Assembly: GCF_001905445.1 (NCBI RefSeq)
Contig: NZ_LIVQ01000008.1
Span: 62,001 to 126,000, forward strand
DNA: 64,000 nt
Source of the DNA: Streptomyces sp. CB00455
Lineage (GTDB): Bacteria; Actinomycetota; Actinomycetes; Streptomycetales; Streptomycetaceae
Direction of reading: 5' to 3'
Below are positions 9,688 through 21,600 of the stretch, one piece after another. The position numbers and the translations under genes were made by a program. A model generated the notes under the pieces. The model did not search any database. It was not told where the DNA came from and saw only the letters and a program-made list of their open reading frames with translations. Position 1 is the stretch's first letter, and every line of letters starts with the position of its first letter.

Positions 9688-12600
9688 TTCTTTCCTTCCG
9701 GCACGGCGGAGAAGTCAAGCTCGAAGAACGGCGCGGGGGCCGGTGCGGGCGTTCGCGCCGGCGGTTGTGCGAGGGTGTGCGCGGGCGGTTGTGCGGGGGT
9801 GTGCGCGGGCGGGTCGAACCAGAAGCGCCGCCGCCGGTAGCGGGGCGGGTCCAGCGGTCCGCGCGAGGGGACGTGGGCTTCGGGTGCCTGGCGCACCACC
9901 ATGTGGGCGTTGGTGCCGCCGAACCCGAAGGAGCTGACGGCGGCCCGGCGCGTACCGTCGCGGCCCGTGAACCCGCGCGGTTCCCGTACGGGGAACAGCG
10001 GGGACTCCTCGAAGCGGAAACGGCGGTTGAGGGTCGCGCAGTGCAGCGTCGGCGGCAGCTGCGCGTGGTGGACCGCCAGCAGGGCCTTGATCAGTCCGGC
10101 CATGCCGGCCGCGCTGAGGGTGTGGCCGATGTTGGTCTTCACACTGCCGACGCCGCAGAAGCCGACCTCGTCGGTGTGGGCGCGGAAGGCCTCGGTGAGC
10201 GCCTTCAGCTCCATCGGGTCACCGATCATGGTGCCGGTGCCGTGGGCCTCCACGTAGCCCAGCTGGGCCGGGGAGACACCGGCGTCGGCAAGGGCCGCTT
10301 CGATCACCTCCCGCTGGGCGCGCGGGTTCGGCGTCGTGATGCCCATGGTGCGGCCGTCGTTGTTGACGGCGCTGCCCTCGATCACCGCGTAGATCCGGTC
10401 GCCGTCGCGCACGGCGTCGGACAGCCGCTTGAGCAGCAGCGTGCCGGCGCCCTCGCCGAGGACGATGCCGTCGGCCCGCTCGTCGAACGTGTGGCAGCGT
10501 CCCGTGGGCGACAGTGCGCCCGCCCCGCTCATCCCGACGAAGGGCACCTCGTCGAGGAGGATGTCAACCCCGGTCGCGAAGGCCAGGTCGCACTCCCCGG
10601 TCCGCAGGCCGGCGGCGGCCATGTGCACAGCGACGAGCGCGCTGGAGCAGGCTGTGTCGACGACGACGGACGGTCCTCGCAGGTCGAGGTGGTGGGACAG
10701 CTGCGCGGCGATGAAGTTCTGCGCCATTCCGCTGATCGAGTGCGGACCGGCCGCGGCCACGTGCGCGCCGAAGTTCGCCGCACGGGCGCCAGCGAAGACG
10801 CCCACGCGCCGGCCCGCGACCTCCTCGGGGGTGAGACCGGCGTCGGCCAGGCATTCCACGCCGGTCTCCAGGACCTGCCGGACCAGGGGGTCGACGTGGG
10901 TGGCCCCGGCCGGGTCGATCCGGAAGTGTTCCGGGTCGAAGTCCTCGATGGCGTCGAGGAAGCCGCCCCATTTGCTGACGGTGGTGCCGGTCTGTGCGTC
11001 GGGCCGCCAGAAGCGGTCCTTGTCCCAGCGGGAGGGCGGCACCTCCGTGACGGAGTCCGTCCCGGACATCAGGTTCCGCCAGAACGTCCCGTGGTCGGGG
11101 GCGCCGGGGAAGTGGGCGGCGATGCCGATGACGGCGATGTCCTCACGCCGCGCGGCCGCTCCGGCGACGGCAGCGCCGGATGTGACGGCCTCGGCCGGGG
11201 CCGAAGCGGTGACCTCGGCCGGGTTCGGAACGGCGACCTCGGCCGGGGCGGGGCCGGCGGCCTCCGACGGGGTCGCGAGGTCCGGCACCTGGTCTCGCAG
11301 GGCCTCGGCGAGGAGCGCCACCGTCGGGTTCTCCAGGATGGTCGAGGGTTCCGCGACGACGCCGAGGTCCCGCTCCAGCGCGGCGAGGATCTGGGCGATC
11401 ATGATCGAGTCCACGCCCAGGTCGGCGAAGTCCTCGTCCCCTCCGATCGCCCCGGGGTCCAGCCGGAGCGTCGAGGCGATGACCCCGGTGACGCGGCGGA
11501 GGAGGCCCTGCGCGGCCGGTACTCCGCTGGGGGCCGCCGACGGAGCGGTCGCGGGGGCCGTCCCGTCCTGTCGGCCCGGCGCGGGCACGGCCAGCAGCCG
11601 GGCGGCGTCGAAGCGCCCGGCGTCCACGACGCAGGGCAGCACGACCGGGTCGGGGCCGCTCATTGCACGGTCCAGCAGGTCCAGCCCCGCCTCGGGAGCC
11701 AGGGTGCGCAGGCCGAGGTCCCGGTAGGCCGGGGTGTCGACCTCGGGCATGCCGGCCGCACGCCAACTCGGCCACTGCAGCGACCGGATGACCGGGGCGC
11801 GGACGCCGCCGGTGGCGGTGCGGTACTCGGCGACGCGGTCCAGCACGGAGTTGGCCAGCGCGTAGTCGCTGAGGCCCACGGCCAGGGCCGGCACGCCGCC
11901 CGCGACGGACGAGTACAGCACGACGAAGCGCAGCGGGTCGTCGGCGCAGCCGTCCAGGACGGCCTGGAGCCCCGTGGTCTTCGGTTCCAGGACCCGCAGT
12001 ACGTCCTCGGTCCGCTTGCCGATGAAGGCCGGGTCGCGCATGACGCCGAGTCCGGCGCAGTGCACGACGCCGACGATCGGGCCCATCTCGCGCCGGGCAC
12101 GGTCGAGCACCCCGGCGATCCCGTCCAGCGGGCCGGTCTCGACCACCACCCGGACCCCGGGGCGTTCCAGGGCCGCGAGGTCGCGCAGCCTGGCCGCGAG
12201 GGCCGGGTCGGTGCCGGGGTCCGCGAGGAGGGCGGGCCACTGGGTCCGGGCGGGCAGCGGGGTGCGGCCGAGGAGCACGAGCCGGTCGGCGCCCCGCTCG
12301 ACGAGCCGGGCCGCGAGCAGCCGGCCCAGTGCGCCCGTCCCTCCGGTGATCACGACGGTCCGGCCGGTCAGGTCCGCGGACCAATCGGCGGAGGCGGGCG
12401 CCCCGTCGGCGGGGCGCAGCACCGGACGGTGTCGTACGCCCGCCCGTACGCAGGCCTCGGTGACCGGGTCGGTCGCCGCGAGTTCGGCCGCGGCCGCCTC
12501 GCGCAGCGCGGCCGGCTCCAGGGTGTCGAGGTCGAGGGTGCGGGCGGACAGGCCCCGGTACTCGGCCGTGAGCATCCGGACGAGGCCCGCGTAGGCCGCG

Positions 12601-15600
12601 CCGCGCAGCGTGGGCCGCTCGGTCCGGAAGGTGGTGAGCCCCCGGGTCATGTGGAGGTAGGTGAAGCCGCGGGTGCGGTTCTCGGTGACCAGCTCGCGCA
12701 GGAGGGCGATGCGCGGCCAGTCGGGGTCCGGCGCGGTGAGTGTTGCGTCCGACACGTCGGCCAGGTCGATCACGGCCGTCGCGAGGCGGGCCGCTTCCGC
12801 GATCCGCCGGGCGGAGTCCTCGGCTCCGTCGTCCACACGGAGCACTGCGGCGGCGGGGCCGAAGGCCCTCGTGGCGAGGGACTCGTTCTCGGCGCGGGCC
12901 AGCACCAGGATCCCGCCGGGCAGTTCGGCGGCGGGCAGCGGAGCGGCCTCCCACCGCTTGACCAGGAGCAGTGAAGAGTCCTGCGGGGCGGACGCGTCCC
13001 CCGTGGCGGTCGGCGGCGTGAGCCAGTGCCGCTCGCGGGCGAACGGGTAGGTCGGCATGGACGCCGGCTGCGGCCGGTCGGTGCGCAGCGCGGCCCAGTC
13101 GATGTCGGCGCCGTCCTGCCAGAGCCGCGCGAGCCGGTCGAGCCGTCCCTCACGGACCAGCCGGGCGAGGTATTCCGCGCCCTCCGGTTCGGCCAGCCAG
13201 GCGTGGTCGCCGTCCGTGCCGCCGTGGGTGTACTGGGCCGCGAGGTGGCCGGCGAGCTGGTCGCGCAGGTCGCGGGTGGAGCGGGCGACCAGCGCGAGCC
13301 GGGCGGCCATGGGGACGCGGGCGACCTGGGAGGTGTACGCGAGCGAGGCGAGCGACTGCGCGGGCACATCCGTGCCGCTGCCGCTGCCGTGGTCCGCGTC
13401 GAGGAACTCCACCATCGCGGCGGCGTACCGGCGCAGGGCGGCTTCGTCCCTGCCCGACAGGAGGAACACCTCGTCGGTGTCGTCCCGCAGCGGGGTCGGG
13501 GGCGTCGTGGCGGGTGCCTCCTCCAGGACGACGTGCGCGTTGACGCCGCCGAAGCCGAAGGAGCTGACGCCCGCGCGCAGCGGCAGGGGCGCACCGTCGG
13601 CGTCCGTGGGCGCCCACGGGGTCGTCTCCCGTACGGGCCGGAACGGCGTGCCGGTGAGGTCGATGAGCGGGTTGAGCGTCTGGAGATGGAGCGTCTTCGG
13701 CAGGGTGCGGTGCCGCATCGCCAGCACCACCTTGATGACTCCGGCGACGCCGGCGGCGGGCTCGAGGTGTCCGATGTTGCTCTTCACGGTGCCGACGCCG
13801 CAGGGCGTGGCGGGTCCGTCGGCCAAGGTCTTGTGGGCCCGGACGAGGCCGTCGATCTCCACCGGGTCGCCGAGGGAAGTGCCGGTGCCGTGGAGTTCGG
13901 TGTAGGACACCGTCCCGACCGGTACCCCCGCGTCCCGGTAGGCCTCGACGAGCAGGGCGGCCTGGGCCAGCGGGTTGGGGGCGGTCAGCGAAGAGGCGTG
14001 CCCGCCGTGGCCGACCGCGCTGCCGCGGATCACCGCGTGCACGCGGTCGCCGTCGGCGAGGGCGCGGGAGAGCGGCTTGAGGACGAGGACGCCCACGCCC
14101 TCCCCCTTGACATACCCGTCGGCCGTCGCGTCCAGGGCCTTGCAGCGGCCGTCCGGGGAGAGCACCCCGAGCTGGTTCCCGGCCACCACGGTCTGCGGCG
14201 AGAGCACCAGGCTCACGCCGCCGGCGACGGCGAGCTCGCTCTCCCCGGCGCGCAGGGCGCGGACGGCGCGGTGCAGCGCCACCAGGGAGCTGGAGCAGGC
14301 GGTGTCGATGCTCTCGCTCTGGCCCTTGAGGTCCAGGAGGTACGAGATGCGGTTGGCCAGGATGGTCCGCGCGAGCCCGGTGCCCGCGTGGGGGTTGACC
14401 TGCTCGCCGCGCAGGACCATCGACTCGTAGTCGTTGAACTGGACGCCGGCGAAGACGGAGACGCGCCGGCCGGCGAGCCGGTCGGCCCGGCAGCCCGCGT
14501 CCTCCAGGGCGGCCCAGGTGTGTTCGAGGAACAGGCGGTGCTGCGGGTCCATGACCTCCGCCTCGGCGGGCGAGATCTTGAAGAACCGTGCGTCGAACCG
14601 ATCGACGTCGCTCAGGAAGCCGCCCCAACGGGCGGTGCCGCCGAAGCGCCGGGACACCTCCTGCCAGTCCCAGCGGTCGGCGGGGGTCTCGGTGATCAGG
14701 TCCTCGCCGTCCCTGAGGTGCCGCCAGAACTCCGCCAGGTCCGCCGAGCCGGGGAATCGTCCGGACATGCCGACGATGGCGACGGCATCCTCCCGGGTGG
14801 GCGTGGTGGACGCAACGGCGGAAGGCGCGGTGGGAGCGGTGGACAGGGAGGGGGCGGCGGTGGCGGGCGCGGCGGCCGGTTCCGCGCTCGCGGTGGCGGG
14901 CGTCCGGTCCCGTTCCGCGAGGGAGGGGTGCTCCGCGAGCAGGTGCCGGGCGAGCCTCTCGACCGTGTTCTCACCGAACAGGGTCGTCGTCGGCACCGAG
15001 ACGCCGTAGCGCTCCTCCAGTGCCGCGGAGAGGGACTGGAGCCCGAAGGAGTCCAGTCCGTACTCCCCGAAGCCGGCCTCCGGGTCGAGCGCCTTCGGCG
15101 CCAGGCCCAGCAGTTCGGCGACGAGCTCCCGCAGCCGCTCGGTCAGATCGCCCGCGTGGAGGGGAGCGGCTGGGGCGGCGGGCGCCGGGGCGGCCGGGCG
15201 GGCGCGGGGCCCGTGCTCCCGGATTCCCATCGCCCCGACCTGCTCGCGCATCCGCTCGGGCGCTCCGGGCAGTACCGCGACCTGGGGGCGCCCCAGCCGC
15301 AGGACGAGGTCGAGCAGCCGTTCGCCCTCCTCGGCCTCCAGGTAGCGGAAGCCCGTGTCGGCAAGGTAGCGGCGCTCGTCCTCGGCCTCCACGTGCATGC
15401 CTCCGGCACGCCACATGGGCCAGTCGACCGAGACCGTGTGCCCGCTGCGGCGGCCGGCCGTGCGCAGTGCCGTGCGCTCCTCGGCGAAGCCGTCGAGGTA
15501 GCGGGCGCCGACGGCGTAGTCCACCAGGCCGTAGTCGCCGAGCTGCCCGGCCAGCGAGGAGTACAGGACGAACAGGTCCAGCGGTTCGTCACGCGTGACC

Positions 15601-18600
15601 TCGTCGAGGACACGGGTGCCCTCGACGCGGGCCCGCAGGTGGGAGCGGAACTCCGGGAGGTCCTTTCCGGGCAGCGGTGTCCGCGAGGCGGTCGCCGCGA
15701 GGTGGAAGACCCCGTGCAGCGCACCCCACTTCTGCTTGACGTCCGCCACGACACGGGCCATGGCGGCCTGGTCCTCCACGGACGCCTGGAAGTAGGCGAC
15801 GTCGCCGAGGGCGCGCAGGCCGGCGAGTTCCCGGGCCCGGTCCGCGGCGGAGGACCGGCCGGTGAGGGCCACCCGGGCGCCGCGCGACAGCAGGGTGCGG
15901 GCGAGCAGCAGTCCGAGCCCGCCGGCGCCGCCGGTCACCAGGTGGACGGCCCCCTGGCGCAGCGGAGACTCGGTGACGGGGCTCGGATCTGTCTCCGTGA
16001 GCACGCGCACGGTTCGGCCGGTCACGGAGAGGCGGACGGCTGCCGAGGAGAGCCGCTCGGCGGCCACCTCGGCGAGCAGGGCGGCCGGTTCGACCCGGCC
16101 GGCGATGCGTACGACGCCGAAGGCGGTGCCGGGCAGGGCGGCGCGCAGCGAGGTGTCGAACCCTCCCCAGGCCTCCGCCATGGCGCCCTCCGGCACCAGG
16201 ACCTGGATGCGCGCTGTGGCCCGGGAGGCCGTCATGGCGCGGACGAGCAGGAAGGCCGACTCGATGCCCAGGTCCGGGCGCTCGGGGTGGAGCAGCGGCC
16301 ACTGGAGCACAATCCGGTCCGCGCCGGCGGTGAGCAGCCGGGCGTAGTCCTCGGCCTCGCCGGGGCGGATCGTGATGGTGGAGCCCTCGTCGAGGTACGC
16401 GGATCCGGCCCGCACGGTGACGGCATCGGGAACCGGCAGGTCTCCGAACACCAGCACCCGGCCCGGGTGCGGGGCGGCGGGCGGCACCGGCTCGGCCACC
16501 CATTCAGCCGTGAAGAGGCTGACGGGTGCCCGGCCGGCCGGGGCGCCGGCCGCCCCGGAGCCGGACGCGGAAGCGGACCCGGCAGCGGGCCGTGCGACGG
16601 ACCCGGTGGCGGTTTTCGGATCGGTCGCCGGGAGGGGCGCGGTGGCCGTCGCCGGGACGGACACGGACGCGGTGGCCGTCGCCGGGACGGACACGGACGC
16701 CGTCGCCGTCGCCGGGACGGACACCGGCGCGACAGTCGCCGCGGGGGCTCCGTCGGTGAACCAGTACGGGTCCGAGGCGAAGGGGTACGGCGGCAGTGAA
16801 CGCAGCTGCGGCGTCGCCTCCCACCGGGCGGACCAGTCGACCGTCGCGCCGCGCACCCACGCGGCGGCGGTCTCCTCGTCGCCCCGCCCGTCGAACGGCG
16901 CGCGGTCGGCGTGGCGTTCCACGCGCCCCTGGTGGATGCCGGCGAAGTTCCCGGCGAGGTAGCGGCGCAGGGTGTCCACCGCCTGCTCGCCCGACTCCGC
17001 GACGAACGCCAGGCGTTCGGCGTGTTCGGTGCGGCCGGACTGGAGGGTACGGGCGGTTCCGGCGAGGTCGTGCTCCCAGCCGTCCCTGGTTTCGACGAGG
17101 GAGCGGGCGGTGGCCCGGAGCCGCTCCGGGTCGCGGGCGGAGAGGACGAACACGGCCGGACGGTCGGACGGCGCCGGTTCGTGGGCCGGGTACTCCTCCA
17201 GCACGACATGGGCGTTGACCCCGCCGTAGCCGAAGGAGCTGACCCCGGCGCGGCGCGGGACACCGGGCGCCACGGGCGTCCAGTCACGTGCCTCCACCGC
17301 GATCTCGCAGGCCGTGCCCTCCAGCGCCAGGTGGGGGTTGAGTTCCGGGCCGTGCGGATCCCCGGTGATCCGCCCGTGGCGCATCGACAGCAGGACGCGT
17401 AGCACGGCGGCTATGCCGGCGGCCGGCTCCAGGTGGCCGATGGTGTTCTTCAGGGCCCCCAGAGCGCAGTGGGGGACGGCCGGAGCGGGGTGGCCCCAGT
17501 CGCGGTAGAGCTCGGCGAAGGCCTGCCGGAGGCCGTTGGTCTCGGCGGGGTCGCCGATGACCGTGCCGGTGCCGTGGGTTTCGACGTACCCGATGGTCGC
17601 CGGGTCCACGCCCGCCTCGCGGTGGGCCTTCACGATCACCTCGGCCTGGCCGCGCGGGTTGGGCGCGGTCAGCGAGTTGGAGCGGCCGCCGTGGTTGACG
17701 GCGGTGCCGCGCAGGACGGCGAGCACCGGGTTGCCGTCGGCGCGGGCGCGGCTGAGCCGCTTGAGCACGACGGCTCCGACGCCCTCGCCGCGCACGTACC
17801 CCGCGGCGTCCTTGTCGAAGGCCCGGCCCACGCCGTCGGGGCTGAGCATGCCGGCCCGTTCGAGGGAGGCGAAGGTGACCGGGGACAGCATGAGGCTGAT
17901 GCCGCCCGCGATGACGGTGTCGCAGTGTCCGAGCCGCAGGGCCTCCGCCGCGCGGTGCAGGGCCACGAGCGAGCTGGAGCAGGCGGTGTCCACGGGTTCG
18001 CTGGGGCCGCGCAGGTCGAGGTGGTACGAGATGCGGTTGGCCAGCATGGAGGGGGTCAGGCCGGTCGAGGAGTAGGCGTCGGTGGCCGTGTCCGAGCGCT
18101 GCACGAGCTCGGCGTACTCGGACGACCCGACGCCGACGAACAGGCCGGTGTCGGTGCCGGCGAGGCGGGTCGGGTCGATGCCCGCGTCCTCCAGCGCAGA
18201 CCACACCGTGCGCAGGAGCAGCCGCTGGCGGGGGTCCATCCAGCGGGCCTCGCGGGGCGAGATGCCGAAGAACAGCGGGTCGAAGCGGTCGATGTCCGGC
18301 ATGAAGCCGCCCCGGGTGATCCGGGTCCGGTCGGGGTGCAGGGCCGGGTCCCCGTAGTGGGCGCGGCTGTCCCAGCGGTCGGCGGGCACTTCGGAGAAGA
18401 GGTCTCCGCCCTTCTGGAGGGCCGCCCAGAACTCGTCGAGGTTCCGTGCGCCCGGCAGGGCGCCCGCCATCCCGACGATCACGACGGGGTCGTCGTCGGC
18501 CGGCCGGTCACGCGCGGGCTCGGCCGGCAGGGGCGGCGCGGCGTTCGGGTGCTCGTTCTCCAGCCACTCGGCGAGCGCGGAGGGGGTGGGGGTGGCGAGC

Positions 18601-21600
18601 AGTTGGTCGGGGCCGACGGGCACGCCGAAGGTGTTGGAGACCTCGTCGGCGAGCCGGATCAGGCCGAGGGAGTCCAGGCCGTGCTCGTGGAAGGAGCCCG
18701 CCGGGTCGAGGTCGGCCGGGGCGAAACCGCTGGCCGTGCCCAGCAGGGCAAGTACGGCGTCCCGGAGCCGGGTGCCCTGGGCGGGGGCGCCCGCGGTCCC
18801 GGATGCCGAAGGGGCCGCGGAGGCCACCGGCGCAGCGGGGGGGACGGCCGGGGTGACGGCGTCGATCCAGCAGCGGGTTCGCGCGAAGGGGTATCCGGGC
18901 AGGGACAGGGCCGGTACCGGACCGGGCCGGCCGGCGTCCCAGTCGAAGACCTCTCCTGCGGCCCAGCGGCGGGCCGTGCCGTGCGGATCCTCCGCGGAGG
19001 GGAGGGAAGCGGCACCCGGCTCGGCCGTCGCCACACCGGTATGGCCGCCGGGACGCCCGTCGAGGAACGAGTCGAGGCCCTCGGCGAGTTCTTCCGCCGA
19101 CCGTGCGACGACGGCGAACCGGTGGGCCATGGCCTCGCGGCCGCTCTGGAGGGTGCGGGCGAGCCTGACGAGGTCGACGCCGGCGCCGCCCCCGGCGCGG
19201 CCCGCGAGTTCGCGCAGGGTCGTGCCGCCGTGCACAGAACCCGCTCCGACCGAGTCGCCGAGGCCGATCAGCCGCACCATGGTGGCCGGGTCCAGGCCCA
19301 GTTCGTCGAGGGGTTCGTCCACCGCCGTGACGGGAACGCCTGCCGCGGCCGCGATGTCCCGGGGATCGGCGCCGGTACCTGTCGAGCCCAGCCAGGTCCG
19401 CATGCCCGCGACGACGCGACGCAGTCCCTCCGCGTCCCGCGCGGAGAAGGGGAAGACGTCCGCTCCCGCCGCGCCGTCGGGCCGCAGGTCCGGTGTCCGG
19501 TGCTCCTCGACCACGAGGTGGGCGTTGGAGCCGCCCGCGCCGAAGGCGCTGACGCCCGCGCGCAGGGGCCCGGAGCCCGTCCAGGGGGCGAGTTCGCGCT
19601 GCACCCGGAAGGGCACGGTGTTCCAGTCGACGGCCGGGTTGAGGGCGTCCGCGTGCAAGGAGGGCGCCAGTTCACGGGCCTTCATCTGGAGCAGGACCTT
19701 CGTGAGCGCCGCGATGCCCGCGGCCGACTCCAGGTGGCCGACGGAGGACTTGACGGAGCCCAGCGCGACCGAGCCGGCCGGCAGGTCTCCGAAGGCCCGT
19801 ACGAGTCCGGCGATTTCGGCCGGGTCTCCCAGCGCGGTCCCGGTGCCGTGCGCCTCGACGTACGAGATCCCGTCGGCCGGCACTCCGGCCGTGCGCAGGG
19901 CCTGGGCGATGACCTCGCCCTGGGCGCCGGGGCTGGGCACGGCGAATCCGCCCGTCTTTCCGCCGTGGTTGACGGAGCTGCCGAGGATCACGCCGAGGAT
20001 GCGGTCCCCGTCCCGCTCGGCCGCCGCCAGCGGCTTCAGCAGGACGGCGCCTACGCCCTCACCGGGCACCATGCCGTCGCCGTCCGCCGCGAAGCTGCGG
20101 CACCGCCCGCTCTCGCCGGTGAACCCGCCGGCCGCCAGCTGGCGGTACTTGCGCGGGTGCGGGGCGAGGTTGACGCCGCCGGCGAGCGCGTAGTCCGCCT
20201 GACCGGTCGCCAGGGCCTCGCAGGCGAGGTGAATGGCGGTGAGGGAGGAGGAGCACATGGTGTCGACGGCCAGGCTCGGCCCGTGGAAGTCGAAGAAGTA
20301 CGAGACCCGGTTGGCGATGGACGCGTAGCCCATGCCGCCGGCGAGGCCCCGCTCGTCCTCGAACAGCTGGTAGTGCCCGTACATGACGCCCACGTAGACG
20401 CCGACGCGGCTGCCCCGCAGGCGGGCCCGGGTGTAGCCGGCGTCCTCCAGCGCGTGCCAGGAGGTCTGGAGGAACAAGCGTTCCTGAGGGTCGGTCAGTT
20501 CGGCTTCGCGCAGGGACATCTGGAAGAAGCGGGGGTCGAATTCGTCGATCCCGTCCAGGAATCCGCCCCAGCGGCTCACCGGCTGGCCGTCCGCGTCGGC
20601 GGGAGCCCGGTGGTCCCAGCGGTCGGCGGGCACCCGGCCCACGCAGTCGCGGCCGGACCGGAGATTGGCCCAGAAGGCGTCGAGGTCCTCGGCCTGGGGG
20701 TAGCGGCCGGCGACGCCGACGATCGCGACGCGGTGGTCGGCGGCCGGCCTGGACTGCGCCGGGCGCGCGGCCGGACGTACGTCGGCATCGGGCGTGCGGA
20801 CGGCCGGGACGACGACCGGCGCGGGGGCGGGAACGGCGACCGGCGCCGGGGCGGGCTCGGCGGCGGGCTCGGGAAGGAGCGCGCGCACCCGCTCGGGGTG
20901 CCGCTCGACCAGGTAATCGGCGACCTCGCGGACGGTCGGGTACTCGAACAGCAGGGACACCGGCAGCTCACCCATGCCCTCGGCGAGGACGTCCACGATG
21001 AGGGGCACCGTCAGCGAGTCGACGCCGAAGTTCTCGTACGTCTCGTCCAGCCAGAGCCGTTCGCGCGGCACCTGGAGGATCTGCGCGAAGGCGTCCTTCA
21101 CGTACTCCCGCGCGGCCTCCAGCAACGCTTCGCCCTCCGTCTCCGTGCCGGAGGGTCCGGACGACGGGAGCGCGGGCTCGGCGGTGCGCGGCGGCGCGGC
21201 GGGCGCCGCGGCGACGGCGGTGGGCGTCGTGCCGCCCGGTGCCGTCTCCGCGACCACCACGTGCTGGCTCAGCCCCTCGTCCGCCGGCACGGCCCGGCTT
21301 CGGGTGAAGCCGGCGAGGGCGAGGGCCTTGCGCCATCCGGGCGCGGAGAGCAGCGGGGAGCCGGGAAGGCGCAGTTCGGCGTCCTCGTGCAGCCACCAGC
21401 CGTCGAGCAGGCCGAAGGTGAGGGTGGCGGTGAGGACGTTGCTGCTGGCCTCGTTGAGGACCAGCCGTCCGCCGGGCTTGAGCAGCCGGGTCACCGCGCG
21501 CAGGGTGGCGAGCAGGTCGGCGGTCGCGTGCAGGACGTTGGCCGCCACGACCAGGTCGGCGCTGCCCGGGGTGAAGCCCTGGGTCTCGGGGTCCGCGGAG

